Notes: generated by a model not told the origin, from the letters alone. Counted from the stretch's first letter, positions 1-8,802 are shown. The stretch is DNA of 33,362 nucleotides from an uncultured Bacteroidales bacterium (GCA_937901025.1 CALCGR010000097.1:1-33362); one strand, 5' to 3'. Program-made: numbers and translations.

Positions 1-1049
1 CTAACCTGACCGTCGGTTTCTTGGGTTTCTTCACCGCTCAACAAACCGCCATCTCGTTAGGCGCTTTCTATGCTGTTTTTGCGGTCTTTTGGGGTATTAA
101 CGGTTTAGGACAGTCAATGGGAGCACCTCCCTGCGTGATTGCTTTAAGCCGATGGTTTCCTCTTTCTCGTAGAGGCACGTTCTACGGCTTTTGGTCGGCG
201 AGCCATAACCTCGGAGAGTTCTTCTCCTTCCTTTTGGTAAGTTGCCTCGTTGCTGCTTTTGGATGGCAATTCGGGTTTATTGGAGCCGCTATCGCCGGTA
301 CGATAGGTTTTCTCATCATCCTCTTTATGTTGCACGACTCGCCGGAGAGTAAAGGTCTCCCTCCTGTGGAAGTCTATGCGCATGAAAAAGCCGAAGTCAA
401 ACCCGAAGATAAGAATATAGGAAAAGCCCAAATTATTGCCATCAAGAACCCTTACGTTTGGGTGCTTGCTTTGGCTTCTGCGTTTATGTACGTAAGTCGT
501 TACGCCATCAATGGTTGGGGCGTGCTCTTTTTACAAGAGACCAAAGGCTTTGAACTTGTTCAAGCGGCTCAGATTGTATCTATCAATGCCCTGCTTGGAA
601 TTATCGGCACCGTCTTCTCGGGTTGGGTGTCTGATAAATTCTTTAAAGGGAACAGATACATCCTCGCCGTTTCGGCAGGACTATTAGAAGTGTTAGCACT
701 GGTCCTCTTCGCCTTTGGTGGTAATATGCTGTGGGTAAACATCTTGGCAATGGTCATCTTCGGTATCGCTATTGGCGTACTCATCTGCTTCGTAGGAGGG
801 CTGATGGCGGTGGATATCGTTCCTCGTGAGGCTTCCGGCGCAGCCCTTGGCGTGGTCGGATTGGCTTCCTACGCAGCCGCGGGATTACAAGATATTGTCA
901 GTGGTGTACTCCTCGACGGAAACAAAGTGGGTGATACTTATAACTTCACACCCGCCCTTTGGTTTTGGATAGGCGCAGCCTTGCTTTCCGTTCTTTTAGT
1001 GTGTGTCGTTTGGCATAAAGCCCACCAAAATAAAATTAATAAGCACTAA
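1..1049 (+). CDS. MFS transporter, organophosphate:phosphate antiporter type (5' partial)
   Basis: Inner-membrane permease of the major facilitator superfamily. The reading frame is open to the left window edge, so the true start and first helices are missing; about 348 residues are seen. The segment reading LSRWF-PLSRRGTFYG-FWSASHNLGE resembles the loop after helix 3/4 in GlpT/UhpT/UhpC proteins (RWF, RGT, W, HN), which exchange sugar or glycerol phosphates for phosphate or sense them. Several hydrophobic helices follow, with a charged central loop (KAEVKPEDK) typical of the split between the two six-helix halves. It lies upstream of the glucuronate operon on the same strand but is separated by 245 bp and a clear promoter, so it is probably a separate unit. 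The substrate cannot be read from the sequence. Confidence 0.8.
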   Translation, partial: NLTVGFLGFFTAQQTAISLGAFYAVFAVFWGINGLGQSMGAPPCVIALSRWFPLSRRGTFYGFWSASHNLGEFFSFLLVSCLVAAFGWQFGFIGAAIAGTIGFLIILFMLHDSPESKGLPPVEVYAHEKAEVKPEDKNIGKAQIIAIKNPYVWVLALASAFMYVSRYAINGWGVLFLQETKGFELVQAAQIVSINALLGIIGTVFSGWVSDKFFKGNRYILAVSAGLLEVLALVLFAFGGNMLWVNILAMVIFGIAIGVLICFVGGLMAVDIVPREASGAALGVVGLASYAAAGLQDIVSGVLLDGNKVGDTYNFTPALWFWIGAALLSVLLVCVVWHKAHQNKINKH

Positions 1050-1081
1050 GTAATGCGTACCAATCTATCATCTCAAATTAC

Positions 1082-1105
1082 GCTTGCACGAGTTCCACGC
1101 AAGCT
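1082..1105 (+). terminator. weak hairpin downstream of the MFS gene
   Basis: GCTTGC (1082-1087) can pair with GCAAGC (1099-1104) around an 11-nt loop and is followed by a short TTT. It may be a weak terminator for the upstream transporter; the T-run is poor. Apart from this and the repeat at 1164-1221, the 1050-1242 gap shows nothing recognisable. Confidence 0.3.
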
Positions 1106-1163
1106 TTATCAAACTGTGGACGCTTCGGCTTCCGTATTATGAAAGCGATTTACCTACGAAAGT

Positions 1164-1221
1164 GAGCCCCCTAACCCCCTAGCCCCCTGAAGGGGGAATG
1201 AAGAATGAAGATTGAAGAATT
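1164..1221. repeat. octad repeat CCCCCTAR ending in a hairpin, followed by ATTGAAG heptads
   Basis: Three CCCCCT-based 8-bp units (CCCCCTAA, CCCCCTAG, CCCCCTGA) run into AGGGGGAA, so the last unit and its complement form a six-base-pair hairpin (CCCCCT/AGGGGG). Immediately downstream (about 1197-1221) are imperfect 7-bp units AATGAAG, AATGAAG, ATTGAAG. A diverged relative of the C-rich part lies in inverse orientation inside uxaC at 4661-4697. This belongs to the dispersed short-repeat set described in the findings. Confidence 0.75.
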
Positions 1222-1242
1222 AGATAAAAAAATTAAAATAAA

Positions 1243-1274
1243 TTTGGTCATATCAAAAAAAAGTAGTACCTTTG
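1243..1274 (+). promoter_or_regulatory. Bacteroidota promoter of the glucuronate operon
   Basis: TTTG at 1243-1246 and TACCTTTG at 1267-1274 are separated by 20 bp, matching the -33/-7 consensus of the Bacteroidota primary sigma factor. CATATCA follows the -33 box. The start codon of uxuB lies 20 bp past the -7 box, so the leader is very short. No obvious operator palindrome is seen. Confidence 0.85.
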
Positions 1275-1294
1275 CAACATAAATCCTTAAGCAT

Positions 1295-2881
1295 ATGAAA
1301 CTCACAGATATTTTTTCGAAGTCCTTTGACCCACAACCATGGGTGGAGAAGGGTTATCAGTTACCCTCGTTTGATATTACTGCACTAAGACAACGCACCT
1401 ACGAACACCCTACTTGGGTGCACTTCGGTGGCGGAAACATCTTCCGCGCCTTCCCCGCTGCAATACTCAATGATGCCCTTAATTCGGGACAGTATGACCA
1501 TGGTGTTATCATGGCGGAAACCTTTGACTACGACATCGTAGATAAGGTCTATACCCCTTATCAGAACCTCTCGCTGCTCGTTAGCCTATGTTCCAACGGA
1601 ACGATAGAGAAGAAAGTGATTGGTTCTGTCACGGAAGCCCTTAAGGCCGATTATCAGTTTGCTGATTGGGCACGCTTACAAGCGATCTTCCGTCAGCCTT
1701 CATTGCAAATGATTTCCTTCACCATCACGGAGAAAGGGTATTCATATAACGAAACCGACCTTAGTCGCGGACTGACTCCTTGTTTGGCGATGGGTAAGGT
1801 GTGTGTCCTGCTACTTGAGCGTTTCCGTGCAGGAGCCCTGCCTCTCACGGTGCAGAGCATGGATAACTGCTCCCATAATGGGGATAAGGTACGCGCCGGT
1901 GTACTGGCTTATGCTACCCGTTGGGTCAATGACGGACTCGTGCCGAAAGCTTTTCTCGACTATCTGCAAGACGAGACCCGCATCACCTTCCCTTGGTCGA
2001 TGATCGACAAGATTACTCCCCGTCCGCACGCCAAAGTACAAGAACTCCTTGCTAAAGACGGGTTTGAAGATAATAGTTATATTGAGACGGATAAGCACAC
2101 CTTCACCGCCCCATTCGTTAATGCGGAAGAAGTGCAATATCTCGTCATTGAGGATCACTATACGAAAGGCCGCCCGCCGTTGGAGTTGGGAGGCACACTC
2201 TATACCTCACGCGAGGTGGTAGATAAGGTAGAGACGATGAAAGTCACCACGTGTCTCAATCCGTTGCATACCTCTATGGCGCTATTCGGGTGCCTGCTCA
2301 ATTATACCCTTATCTCTGCCGAGATGGCGGATGAGGATATACGTATGCTCATTCAGAAGATGGGGTATATGGAAGCCATGCCGGTCGTAACCGACCCGGG
2401 TATCCTCAATCCGTACGAGTTCATCGGGGACGTCATTAAGAAACGCCTACCCAATCCGTTTATGCCCGATGCGCCTCAGCGTATCGCAATGGATACGTCC
2501 CAAAAACTGCCTATTCGTTTCGGCGAGACCTTACGCAAATATAGGGACCGCGGTTTAGATACCGCCAACTTAGTGCTTATCCCGCTTGTTCTCGCCGCAT
2601 ATGCTCGTTACTTGAAAGGGATAGACGACAAGGGACAGCCTTTTGAGCCCTCGCCCGATCCGCTACTGAGCGAACTGCAAGCGATAGTGGCTCCGCTCCA
2701 AATAGGGAGGCCGGACCAAGACTGGTCGCCCTTGCGCCAACTCTATAGCCGCAAGGATATCTTTGCCGTGGACCTCTACGAGATGGGTATCGGCGAGCGC
2801 ATTGAAGATATGGCAAAAGAACTATATGCTTCCTTTGGCGCGGTAAGAAAAACATTACATGAATACGTAATTGCAAGATAA
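1295..2881 (+). CDS. uxuB: D-mannonate oxidoreductase (fructuronate reductase), mannitol dehydrogenase family
   Basis: Cytoplasmic NAD-linked enzyme expected to reduce D-fructuronate to D-mannonate, the second step of glucuronate breakdown. The N-terminal VHFGGGNIFRAF segment is the Rossmann entry of the long-chain polyol dehydrogenase family, and SMIDKITPRPH (about residues 235-245) is the family signature containing the catalytic lysine (K239). LNPLHTSMALFG further on matches the conserved helix of the C-terminal domain. At 528 residues it is somewhat longer than the E. coli enzyme. The ATG sits just behind the promoter. The stop codon abuts the ATG of uxuA, so translation is probably coupled. 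Mannitol dehydrogenase activity is the alternative by family alone; the gene order favours UxuB. Confidence 0.9.
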   Translation: MKLTDIFSKSFDPQPWVEKGYQLPSFDITALRQRTYEHPTWVHFGGGNIFRAFPAAILNDALNSGQYDHGVIMAETFDYDIVDKVYTPYQNLSLLVSLCSNGTIEKKVIGSVTEALKADYQFADWARLQAIFRQPSLQMISFTITEKGYSYNETDLSRGLTPCLAMGKVCVLLLERFRAGALPLTVQSMDNCSHNGDKVRAGVLAYATRWVNDGLVPKAFLDYLQDETRITFPWSMIDKITPRPHAKVQELLAKDGFEDNSYIETDKHTFTAPFVNAEEVQYLVIEDHYTKGRPPLELGGTLYTSREVVDKVETMKVTTCLNPLHTSMALFGCLLNYTLISAEMADEDIRMLIQKMGYMEAMPVVTDPGILNPYEFIGDVIKKRLPNPFMPDAPQRIAMDTSQKLPIRFGETLRKYRDRGLDTANLVLIPLVLAAYARYLKGIDDKGQPFEPSPDPLLSELQAIVAPLQIGRPDQDWSPLRQLYSRKDIFAVDLYEMGIGERIEDMAKELYASFGAVRKTLHEYVIAR

Positions 2882-4135
2882 ATGGAAAGAACATGGCGTT
2901 GGTTTGGCAAGAAGGATAAGATTACTCTTGCTATGTTAAAGCAAATAGGTGTTGAGGGTATTGTGACTGCTTTGCACGATGTCCCTCTCGGCCAAGTATG
3001 GACACAAGAACAGATACATGACCTTAAGACCTATATTGAGTCTTATGGTATGCGTTGGTCTGTGGTGGAATCGCTGCCTGTAGTGGAGACCCTTAAGTAT
3101 GGCGGTCCCGACCGTGACGAACAGATTGAAGTATATAAAGAGTCGCTTCGCAACCTCGGTAAAGAGGGTATTCATTGCGTATGCTATAATTTTATGCCCG
3201 TCCTCGATTGGGCGCGTACAGACCTCAACCACCCCAATCCCAATGGTTCAACCAACCTTTATATGAACTGGGGTGCATTTGCTTACTTTGATATCTACCT
3301 TCTCCGTCGTGAAGGAGCTCGAGCTGATTGGCAACGCTTCAGTGAGGAACATGCGGATTGGCACCGGGACCTCGTAGCGGAAGCAGATGAGATGCACACG
3401 CAAGCCACTCCCGAGAGTGACCACGCCTTGGTGGAGAATATCGTTATCAAGACCCAAGGTTTCGTTAGTGGCAATTTCCACGAGGGCGACGAGCACCCGT
3501 TGGAACTCTTCCGTCAACTGCTTGACCTCTATAAGGGCATAGATAAAGAGCAACTGCAAGCAAATATGCAGTATTGGTTAGAGGCTATCATGCCCATTTG
3601 TGATGAGTACGATATCAATATGTGCGTTCACCCCGATGATCCGCCTTATCCGGTCTTCGGCTTACCGCGTATCGTAGGAAATAATGCGGATATACAGCGG
3701 TTCTTAGATGCCGTACCCAATCCCCATAACGGCCTGACTTTCTGTGCAGGCAGTCTTTCTGCCGGAGCGCATAACGATGTGGTTGCATTGGCTCGCAAGT
3801 ATGCTTCCCGCACCCATTTCGTGCACCTGCGTTCGTGCCATATCTTCCCCGACGGGAACTTCACAGAGGCAAGCCATTTAGGCGGTCGTGCGGATATTGT
3901 TGAACTATGCCGTATTTTTGAGCAAGCTGAACAAACAGGACTGCCTAACAGCGGTCACCGTCTGCCTATGCGTGTGGATCATGGTATGACCATGCTTGAC
4001 GACGGCGATAAAGGGTATAATGCCGGTTACTCGTTCTTAGGACGCATGTTCGCCTTAGGACAAGTACAAGGTATCCTCGCTACCGTTGACCGCGAACTGA
4101 ATATTCCTTTTAAGCAACCCGGCTTCTACGACTAA
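2882..4135 (+). CDS. uxuA: D-mannonate dehydratase
   Basis: Cytoplasmic metal-dependent dehydratase converting D-mannonate to 2-keto-3-deoxygluconate. The start MERTWRWFGKKDKITL and the segments CVHPDDPP, FCAGSLSAG, HLRSCH and MRVDHG are characteristic of the UxuA TIM-barrel family, with His, Cys and Asp ligands for the metal. The length of 417 residues is normal. It begins directly after the uxuB stop codon with no gap and is followed 14 bp later by uxaC. I see no insertion or truncation. Confidence 0.95.
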   Translation: MERTWRWFGKKDKITLAMLKQIGVEGIVTALHDVPLGQVWTQEQIHDLKTYIESYGMRWSVVESLPVVETLKYGGPDRDEQIEVYKESLRNLGKEGIHCVCYNFMPVLDWARTDLNHPNPNGSTNLYMNWGAFAYFDIYLLRREGARADWQRFSEEHADWHRDLVAEADEMHTQATPESDHALVENIVIKTQGFVSGNFHEGDEHPLELFRQLLDLYKGIDKEQLQANMQYWLEAIMPICDEYDINMCVHPDDPPYPVFGLPRIVGNNADIQRFLDAVPNPHNGLTFCAGSLSAGAHNDVVALARKYASRTHFVHLRSCHIFPDGNFTEASHLGGRADIVELCRIFEQAEQTGLPNSGHRLPMRVDHGMTMLDDGDKGYNAGYSFLGRMFALGQVQGILATVDRELNIPFKQPGFYD

Positions 4136-4149
4136 AACGAACGACTAAC

Positions 4150-5574
4150 ATGTTTATAGACTACGATTTCCTTTTGCAAACGGCTACTGCTCGCGAACTC
4201 TATCACGAGCATGCTGCGAAGATGCCTATTATTGATTACCACTGCCACCTTAGCCCTAAAGAGGTGGCTGAGAATAAACGCTTCGAATCCCTCACCCAAA
4301 TGTGGCTTGGTGGTGACCACTACAAGTGGCGCGCTATGCGCAGCAACGGGGTGAATGAGAAGTATATCACCGGCGATGCTTCCGATTGGGAGAAATTTGA
4401 AAAGTGGGCAGAAACGATGCCTTATCTCTTCCGTAATCCTCTTTACCATTGGACGCACTTGGAACTCAAAACAGCCTTTGGTATCGATAAATGTCTCAAC
4501 CCCGAGACGGCTAAGGAAATTTATGAAGAGTGCAATCGTCAGATTCAGTCCGACCCTAAGTTCTGTCCTCAGGGATTGATGCAACACTATAACGTTCACA
4601 CCGTTTGCACCACCGACGACCCCATCGACTCCCTTGAGTGGCATAAACAATACGCTCTTCACCTCCCCTCCGGCGGGGGGAGGTCGGGAGGGGGCTCAAT
4701 GCTCCCCGCTTGGCGTCCCGATAACGCGATGGCTATCGAGAAACCGGCTTGGAAAGAATATGTGGATAAATTGTCCAATGTGAGTGGGGTAAAAATTACC
4801 GATTTTGACAGCCTCACGCATGCCCTACAGGTTCGTCACGATTACTTTGCTCAAAACGGATGCCGAATCAGCGACCACGGTTTTGATACGTTCTATGATG
4901 CGCCCTTTACTGCTGACCAAGTGAATGATATTGTTCGTCGTGCATTAGCGGGACAACCTCTCTCCGAACAGGATAAAGCTCGCTATAAACACGCTTTCTT
5001 GTTAGAACAAGGACGAATGGATGCTCAAGCCGGTTGGGCGCAGCAATACCATTATGGTGTTATTCGCAATAACAATACAAAGATGTTCAACCTTTTGGGT
5101 CCTGATGCCGGTTTTGATTCCATAGGAGAGTTTAATGCCGCTCTTCCTTTAGTTCACCTTTTAGATGAACTCAATAGTGAAGGTTGCCTTACGCGTACCA
5201 TCCTCTATAGCCTTAACCCTTGTGCGAACGAGATGCTTGGAGCAATGTTAGGAAACTTCCAAGACGGCTCTATCCCCGGTAAGATACAACTCGGTTCCGC
5301 TTGGTGGTTCCTTGATAATAAGGAGGGTATGGAGCGACAGATGATGGCACTCAGTAACCTCGGCCTGTTATCCCGTTTTGTAGGGATGCTCACCGATAGC
5401 CGTTCCTTCCTCAGTTACCCGCGTCACGAGTATTTCCGCCGGATATTATGCAATGTCTTAGGAACAGAGGTGGAACAAGGACTCATTCCTTATACCGGTT
5501 ACGAGAAACAACGATTACAACAGATGGTGGAGGATATTGCTTTTAATAACGCAAAGTCTTATTTTGAACTATAA
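4150..5574 (+). CDS. uxaC: Glucuronate isomerase (uronate isomerase)
   Basis: Converts D-glucuronate to D-fructuronate (and usually D-galacturonate to D-tagaturonate), the entry step of the pathway. It is a member of the amidohydrolase superfamily: the metal-binding HxH is seen as H31-C-H33 in IIDYHCHL, and VCTTDDP, LPAWRPD and the C-terminal LTDSRSFLSYPRHEYFRR are family hallmarks. Length is 474 residues. A Gly/Ser/Arg-rich patch at about residues 171-183 (PSGGGRSGGGS) sits just before LPAWRPD and is encoded by a dispersed DNA repeat (4661-4697). The reading frame stays intact through it, and the flanking motifs suggest it replaces or lengthens a loop. Confidence 0.95.
   Translation: MFIDYDFLLQTATARELYHEHAAKMPIIDYHCHLSPKEVAENKRFESLTQMWLGGDHYKWRAMRSNGVNEKYITGDASDWEKFEKWAETMPYLFRNPLYHWTHLELKTAFGIDKCLNPETAKEIYEECNRQIQSDPKFCPQGLMQHYNVHTVCTTDDPIDSLEWHKQYALHLPSGGGRSGGGSMLPAWRPDNAMAIEKPAWKEYVDKLSNVSGVKITDFDSLTHALQVRHDYFAQNGCRISDHGFDTFYDAPFTADQVNDIVRRALAGQPLSEQDKARYKHAFLLEQGRMDAQAGWAQQYHYGVIRNNNTKMFNLLGPDAGFDSIGEFNAALPLVHLLDELNSEGCLTRTILYSLNPCANEMLGAMLGNFQDGSIPGKIQLGSAWWFLDNKEGMERQMMALSNLGLLSRFVGMLTDSRSFLSYPRHEYFRRILCNVLGTEVEQGLIPYTGYEKQRLQQMVEDIAFNNAKSYFEL
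4661..4697. repeat. G/C-rich dispersed repeat inside uxaC
   Basis: A 37-bp segment that, read on the minus strand, starts GAGCCCCCT like the repeat at 1164-1200 and ends in an inverted AGGGGAGG block. It has lost the TA dinucleotides that would give TAG codons in this orientation. It encodes a Gly/Ser/Arg patch in frame. Confidence 0.65.
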
Positions 5575-5579
5575 AAATT

Positions 5580-6602
5580 ATGTCTAAGATCATTACTCTT
5601 GGCGAACTTATGCTTCGCCTTTCGCCTAACGGCAACGATCGGTTCGTTCAAACGGAAACCTTCCGTATTATTCCCGGTGGCGGGGAGGCTAATGTTGCCA
5701 TCTCTTTAGCCAACTATGGGCAGGATGCGTATTTTGTTTCCAAGTTACCCAATCATGAGATTGGTCAGATAGCCGTGAATGCTATGCGCCGTTATGGTGT
5801 TCATACGGATTATATCGTCCGCGGTGGTGATAGGGTGGGTCTGTATTACGCAGAGACAGGTGCGGCTATGCGTCCTTCCAAAGTGATTTACGACCGCGCC
5901 CATAGTGCTATCGCTGAAGCTGATCCCTCGGACTTTGATTTTGATACCATCATGCGGGATGCGGATTGGTTCCATTGGTCGGGTATCACTCCCGCCATCT
6001 CAGATAAGGCAGCTCAACTCACCTTACTCGCTTGCCAAGCCGCAAAGCGAAACGGGGTGACCGTATCCGTGGACCTGAACTTCCGTAAGAAACTATGGAC
6101 TTCAGAAAAGGCTATTTCCATTATGCGTCCTCTGATGCAATATGTGGATGTATGCATTGGCAATGAAGAAGATGCAGAACTCTGCCTTGGGTTTAAGCCT
6201 CAAGCCAATGTCAATGCCGGACAAACCGATGCCAAAGGGTATGAAGGTATCTTTAAGCAAATGATGGCCGAGTTTGGGTTTAAATATGTGGTATCCACTT
6301 TACGCGAGTCTTATAGCGCTACCCATAACGGATGGAAGGCCTTGATTTATAACGGAAAAGAGTTTTATGAGTCCAAACACTACGACCTCAATCCTATCAT
6401 TGACCGCGTAGGCGGAGGAGACTCTTTTTCGGCAGGGTTGATACATGGTTTGTTGACCAAACAGACGCAAGCCGAAGCATTGGAGTTTGCTGTGGCAGCG
6501 AGTGCGCTTAAGCACACTATCAACGGAGATTTCAATCTCGTCAGTGAACAAGAAGTAGAATCATTAGTCGGAGGAAATAGCAATGGGCGTGTTCAGCGAT
6601 AA
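5580..6602 (+). CDS. kdgK: 2-dehydro-3-deoxygluconate kinase, PfkB family
   Basis: Phosphorylates 2-keto-3-deoxygluconate to KDPG with ATP in the cytoplasm. PfkB features are clear: an early GELMLRLSP, the glycine-rich PGGGEANVAISLA near residues 32-44 that closes on the sugar, and the second signature RVGGGDSFSAG, whose Asp281 is the expected catalytic base. Length is 340 residues, normal for the family. It starts 5 bp after the uxaC stop and its last 20 bp overlap eda, so translation of the aldolase is likely coupled to it. Confidence 0.93.
   Translation: MSKIITLGELMLRLSPNGNDRFVQTETFRIIPGGGEANVAISLANYGQDAYFVSKLPNHEIGQIAVNAMRRYGVHTDYIVRGGDRVGLYYAETGAAMRPSKVIYDRAHSAIAEADPSDFDFDTIMRDADWFHWSGITPAISDKAAQLTLLACQAAKRNGVTVSVDLNFRKKLWTSEKAISIMRPLMQYVDVCIGNEEDAELCLGFKPQANVNAGQTDAKGYEGIFKQMMAEFGFKYVVSTLRESYSATHNGWKALIYNGKEFYESKHYDLNPIIDRVGGGDSFSAGLIHGLLTKQTQAEALEFAVAASALKHTINGDFNLVSEQEVESLVGGNSNGRVQR
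6570..6575 (+). promoter_or_regulatory. Shine-Dalgarno sequence of eda inside kdgK
   Basis: GGAGGA stands 7 bp before the eda ATG at 6583. Bacteroidota genes usually lack a strong Shine-Dalgarno; this one supports the overlapping start of eda within the kdgK coding region. Confidence 0.55.
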
Positions 6603-7218
6603 ATGTAAGGGACAGATTGTTCCCGTTTTTTACCATGGTGACAGTACTGTTTGTCAGCATGTGATGCAAGCCTGTTACGATGGGGGTGTCCGTGTGTTCG
6701 AGTTCACCAACCGCGGTGAGGCTGCATATGCTAACTTTGTTGTCTTGCGTGCCTTGGCAACCGCACAAATGCCGGACCTGCTTTTAGGTGTGGGGTCTGT
6801 TGTTTATGGGCAAGATGCCGAACGCTTCATTGCTGCCGGAGCGGACTTTATTGTAGGACCTTGCTTTAGTCAATCGGTCTATGAGGTTTGTAAGACGAAA
6901 GCGATACCCTATATACCGGGTTGCGGTACGGTAACGGAGATCTTCCGTGCACAAGAACTAGGGTGCGAAGTAACGAAACTCTTCCCCGGCGATGTCTATG
7001 GACCCAAGATGATTAAAGGACTGATGGCTCCTATGCCGTGGTCTAAAGTGATGGTCACAGGTGGTGTGAGTCCGGAAAAAGAGAACCTTGAATCTTGGTT
7101 CAATGCCGGAGCCTGGTGTGTCGGCATGGGTTCCAAGCTCTTTCCTAAAGACGTGCTAGAATCCCAAGACTGGAACGCCATCACCCAATTACTTAAAACT
7201 CTAAACTCTACACTCTAA
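6583..7218 (+). CDS. eda: KDPG / 4-hydroxy-2-oxoglutarate aldolase
   Basis: Class I aldolase cleaving KDPG to pyruvate and glyceraldehyde-3-phosphate, the last step of the pathway. Matches to Eda: GGVRVFEFTNR (E40 and R44 equivalent to the catalytic Glu and Arg), IPYIPGCGTVTE, the Schiff-base lysine K132 in TKLFPGD, and VTGGVSPEN-like VTGGVSPEKEN. Length is 211 residues. The last residues (TLNSTL) and the TAA stop are written in a 7-bp tandem repeat (7197-7229), so the native end of the protein appears to have been replaced or extended. The gene overlaps kdgK by 20 bp and is followed by the transporter 12 bp later. Confidence 0.93.
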   Translation: MGVFSDKCKGQIVPVFYHGDSTVCQHVMQACYDGGVRVFEFTNRGEAAYANFVVLRALATAQMPDLLLGVGSVVYGQDAERFIAAGADFIVGPCFSQSVYEVCKTKAIPYIPGCGTVTEIFRAQELGCEVTKLFPGDVYGPKMIKGLMAPMPWSKVMVTGGVSPEKENLESWFNAGAWCVGMGSKLFPKDVLESQDWNAITQLLKTLNSTL

Positions 7219-7229
7219 ACTCTACACTC
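7197..7229. repeat. heptad repeat at the eda/transporter junction
   Basis: Units of ACTCTAA and ACTCTAC alternate through the end of eda and the gap before the next start codon. The eda stop codon TAA is part of the repeat. Nearly the same array occurs at the tcdA/topB junction (12108-12149). Confidence 0.85.
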
Positions 7230-7230
7230 A

Positions 7231-8679
7231 ATGACTACTCAACAAAAACTGATGACCAACTGGCGTTGGTATCTTTGCGCCCTTTTATTTGCTGCTACTA
7301 CTATCAATTACCTCGATCGTCAAGTGTTGAGTTTGACGTATGAGGAGTTCATTAAACCTACCTTCCATTGGACGGATGCCAATTATGGAACCATCACCGG
7401 CTTCTTTTCCATCTTTTATGCTATTGCTTGCCTCTTTGCGGGCAAGTTCGTAGATTGGATGGGCACGAAGAAAGGGTATATCATTTCGATTATCGTCTGG
7501 TCGGTCGGCGCATGTATGCATGCCCTTTGTGGTTTAGGAGTAATGGGTATCCTCGGACTTAGTCATGAGCAGTTTCATGCGGTCGAGATAGGCTCTAATA
7601 CCGCCTTGGCGATTGCTACAACGGGTGTGTATCTGTTCCTGCTTTGTCGAGGGATCTTAGCCTTGGGCGAAGCGGGTAACTTCCCCGCTGCCATTAAGGT
7701 AACGGCGGAATATTTCCCGAAAAAAGACCGCGCCTTCGCTACGTCTCTTTTTAATGCCGGAGCTTCCGTTGGAGCCTTAGCGGCTCCTCTGTGTATTCCG
7801 CCTTTGGCTAAAGCTTATGGATGGGATATGGCGTTTATTATCATCGGTGCCCTCGGATTCTTATGGGTCTTCTTCTGGCAGTTCATGTACGATAGCCCCG
7901 AGCATAGTAAACACGTCAACGAGGCGGAACTGAAATATATTCGTCAAGACGAAAATGAGACCTCTCAACCCATCAGCCCATCTGCCTCTCAGCCTTCTAT
8001 GTCTATCTGGAAAGCGTTGAGTTATAAGCAGACCTGGTCGTTCATCACCGGTAAGTTCTTCACCGACGGTGTTTGGTGGTTCTTCCTGTTCTGGGCTCCG
8101 TCTTACTTCCAGAATCAGTTTGGCTATAAAGCCTCTTCCGGAATGGGCATGGCGCTTATCTTCACATTGTACGCTATCGTAACGATTGTGTCGATTGGTG
8201 GCGGTTACTTACCGAAAATCTTTGTAGAGAAACGCGGGATGGAACCTTATTCGGGTCGTATGAAAGCGATGTTGATGTTCGCTTTCTTCCCCCTTTGTGC
8301 TTTGTTGGCCCAACCGTTAGGAATGCATTTTAACTCGGCTTGGTGGCCGGCTATCCTGATTGGACTCGCTGCCGCAGGACATCAGGCTTGGTCGGCGAAC
8401 TTGTTCTCGACCATAGGCGACATGTTTCCTAAGTCCACGATTGCCACCATCACTGGTATTGGTGCCATGGCGGGAGGTGTTGGTTCGCTGTTTATTCAGA
8501 AATGTGCCGGTAACCTGTTCGCTTATGCCGAGCAGGCGGGAGATGCGTTTACTTTCCTCGGTTTTAGCGGTAAACCCGCGGGATACTTTATTATGTTCTG
8601 CTTCTGCGGTGTGGTTTATCTCTTAGCATGGAGCATTATGAAGGCGCTTGTCCCTAAACGAAAAGATATACAAATCTAA
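7231..8679 (+). CDS. exuT: Hexuronate-type MFS transporter
   Basis: Inner-membrane sugar-acid:proton symporter of the anion:cation symporter branch of the MFS, expected to import glucuronate for the preceding enzymes. Visible features: NYLDRQVLSLT in helix 1, the loop motif GKFVDWMGTKKGY, GEAGNFPAAIK (typical of ExuT/GudP-like proteins) in the first half, and GKFFTDGVWWFFLFWAPSY opening the second half. It has 482 residues and about 12 hydrophobic segments. The central cytoplasmic loop contains TSQPISPSASQPS (residues 244-255), encoded by an 8-bp tandem repeat. It is last in the operon and followed by a strong terminator. The substrate is inferred from context. Confidence 0.88.
   Translation: MTTQQKLMTNWRWYLCALLFAATTINYLDRQVLSLTYEEFIKPTFHWTDANYGTITGFFSIFYAIACLFAGKFVDWMGTKKGYIISIIVWSVGACMHALCGLGVMGILGLSHEQFHAVEIGSNTALAIATTGVYLFLLCRGILALGEAGNFPAAIKVTAEYFPKKDRAFATSLFNAGASVGALAAPLCIPPLAKAYGWDMAFIIIGALGFLWVFFWQFMYDSPEHSKHVNEAELKYIRQDENETSQPISPSASQPSMSIWKALSYKQTWSFITGKFFTDGVWWFFLFWAPSYFQNQFGYKASSGMGMALIFTLYAIVTIVSIGGGYLPKIFVEKRGMEPYSGRMKAMLMFAFFPLCALLAQPLGMHFNSAWWPAILIGLAAAGHQAWSANLFSTIGDMFPKSTIATITGIGAMAGGVGSLFIQKCAGNLFAYAEQAGDAFTFLGFSGKPAGYFIMFCFCGVVYLLAWSIMKALVPKRKDIQI
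7961..7994. repeat. octad repeat inside the transporter gene
   Basis: Imperfect 8-bp units TCAACCCA, TCAGCCCA, TCTGCCTC, TCAGCC run through codons for the central loop. The pyrimidine-rich strand is the sense strand and no stop arises. Confidence 0.7.
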
Positions 8680-8769
8680 AACTGCACAAAAGCACCCGGG
8701 AGGGATTGAACCCAGTTGACGGCGATAAGCATCAGTTCCGTTCCTTTGTTGAACAAATCGGAAGGATGA

Positions 8770-8802
8770 AATGCGATTTTCACTCGAAAGTCGCATTTTT
8801 TT
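8770..8802 (+). terminator. Rho-independent terminator of the glucuronate operon
   Basis: A 12-bp stem (8770-8781 with 8786-8797, one G-T pair) with a 4-nt loop, followed by seven T. The rest of the 8680-8845 gap contains a smaller hairpin around 8733-8765 and no gene that I can support. Confidence 0.85.

Noticed and set aside
8694..8715. tRNA 3'-end-like piece on the minus strand (GGGTTCAATCCC) as a possible attachment site
   Set aside because: Only a T-loop-like string with three stem pairs; the acceptor and T stems cannot be completed, and no direct repeat partner or integrase is seen.
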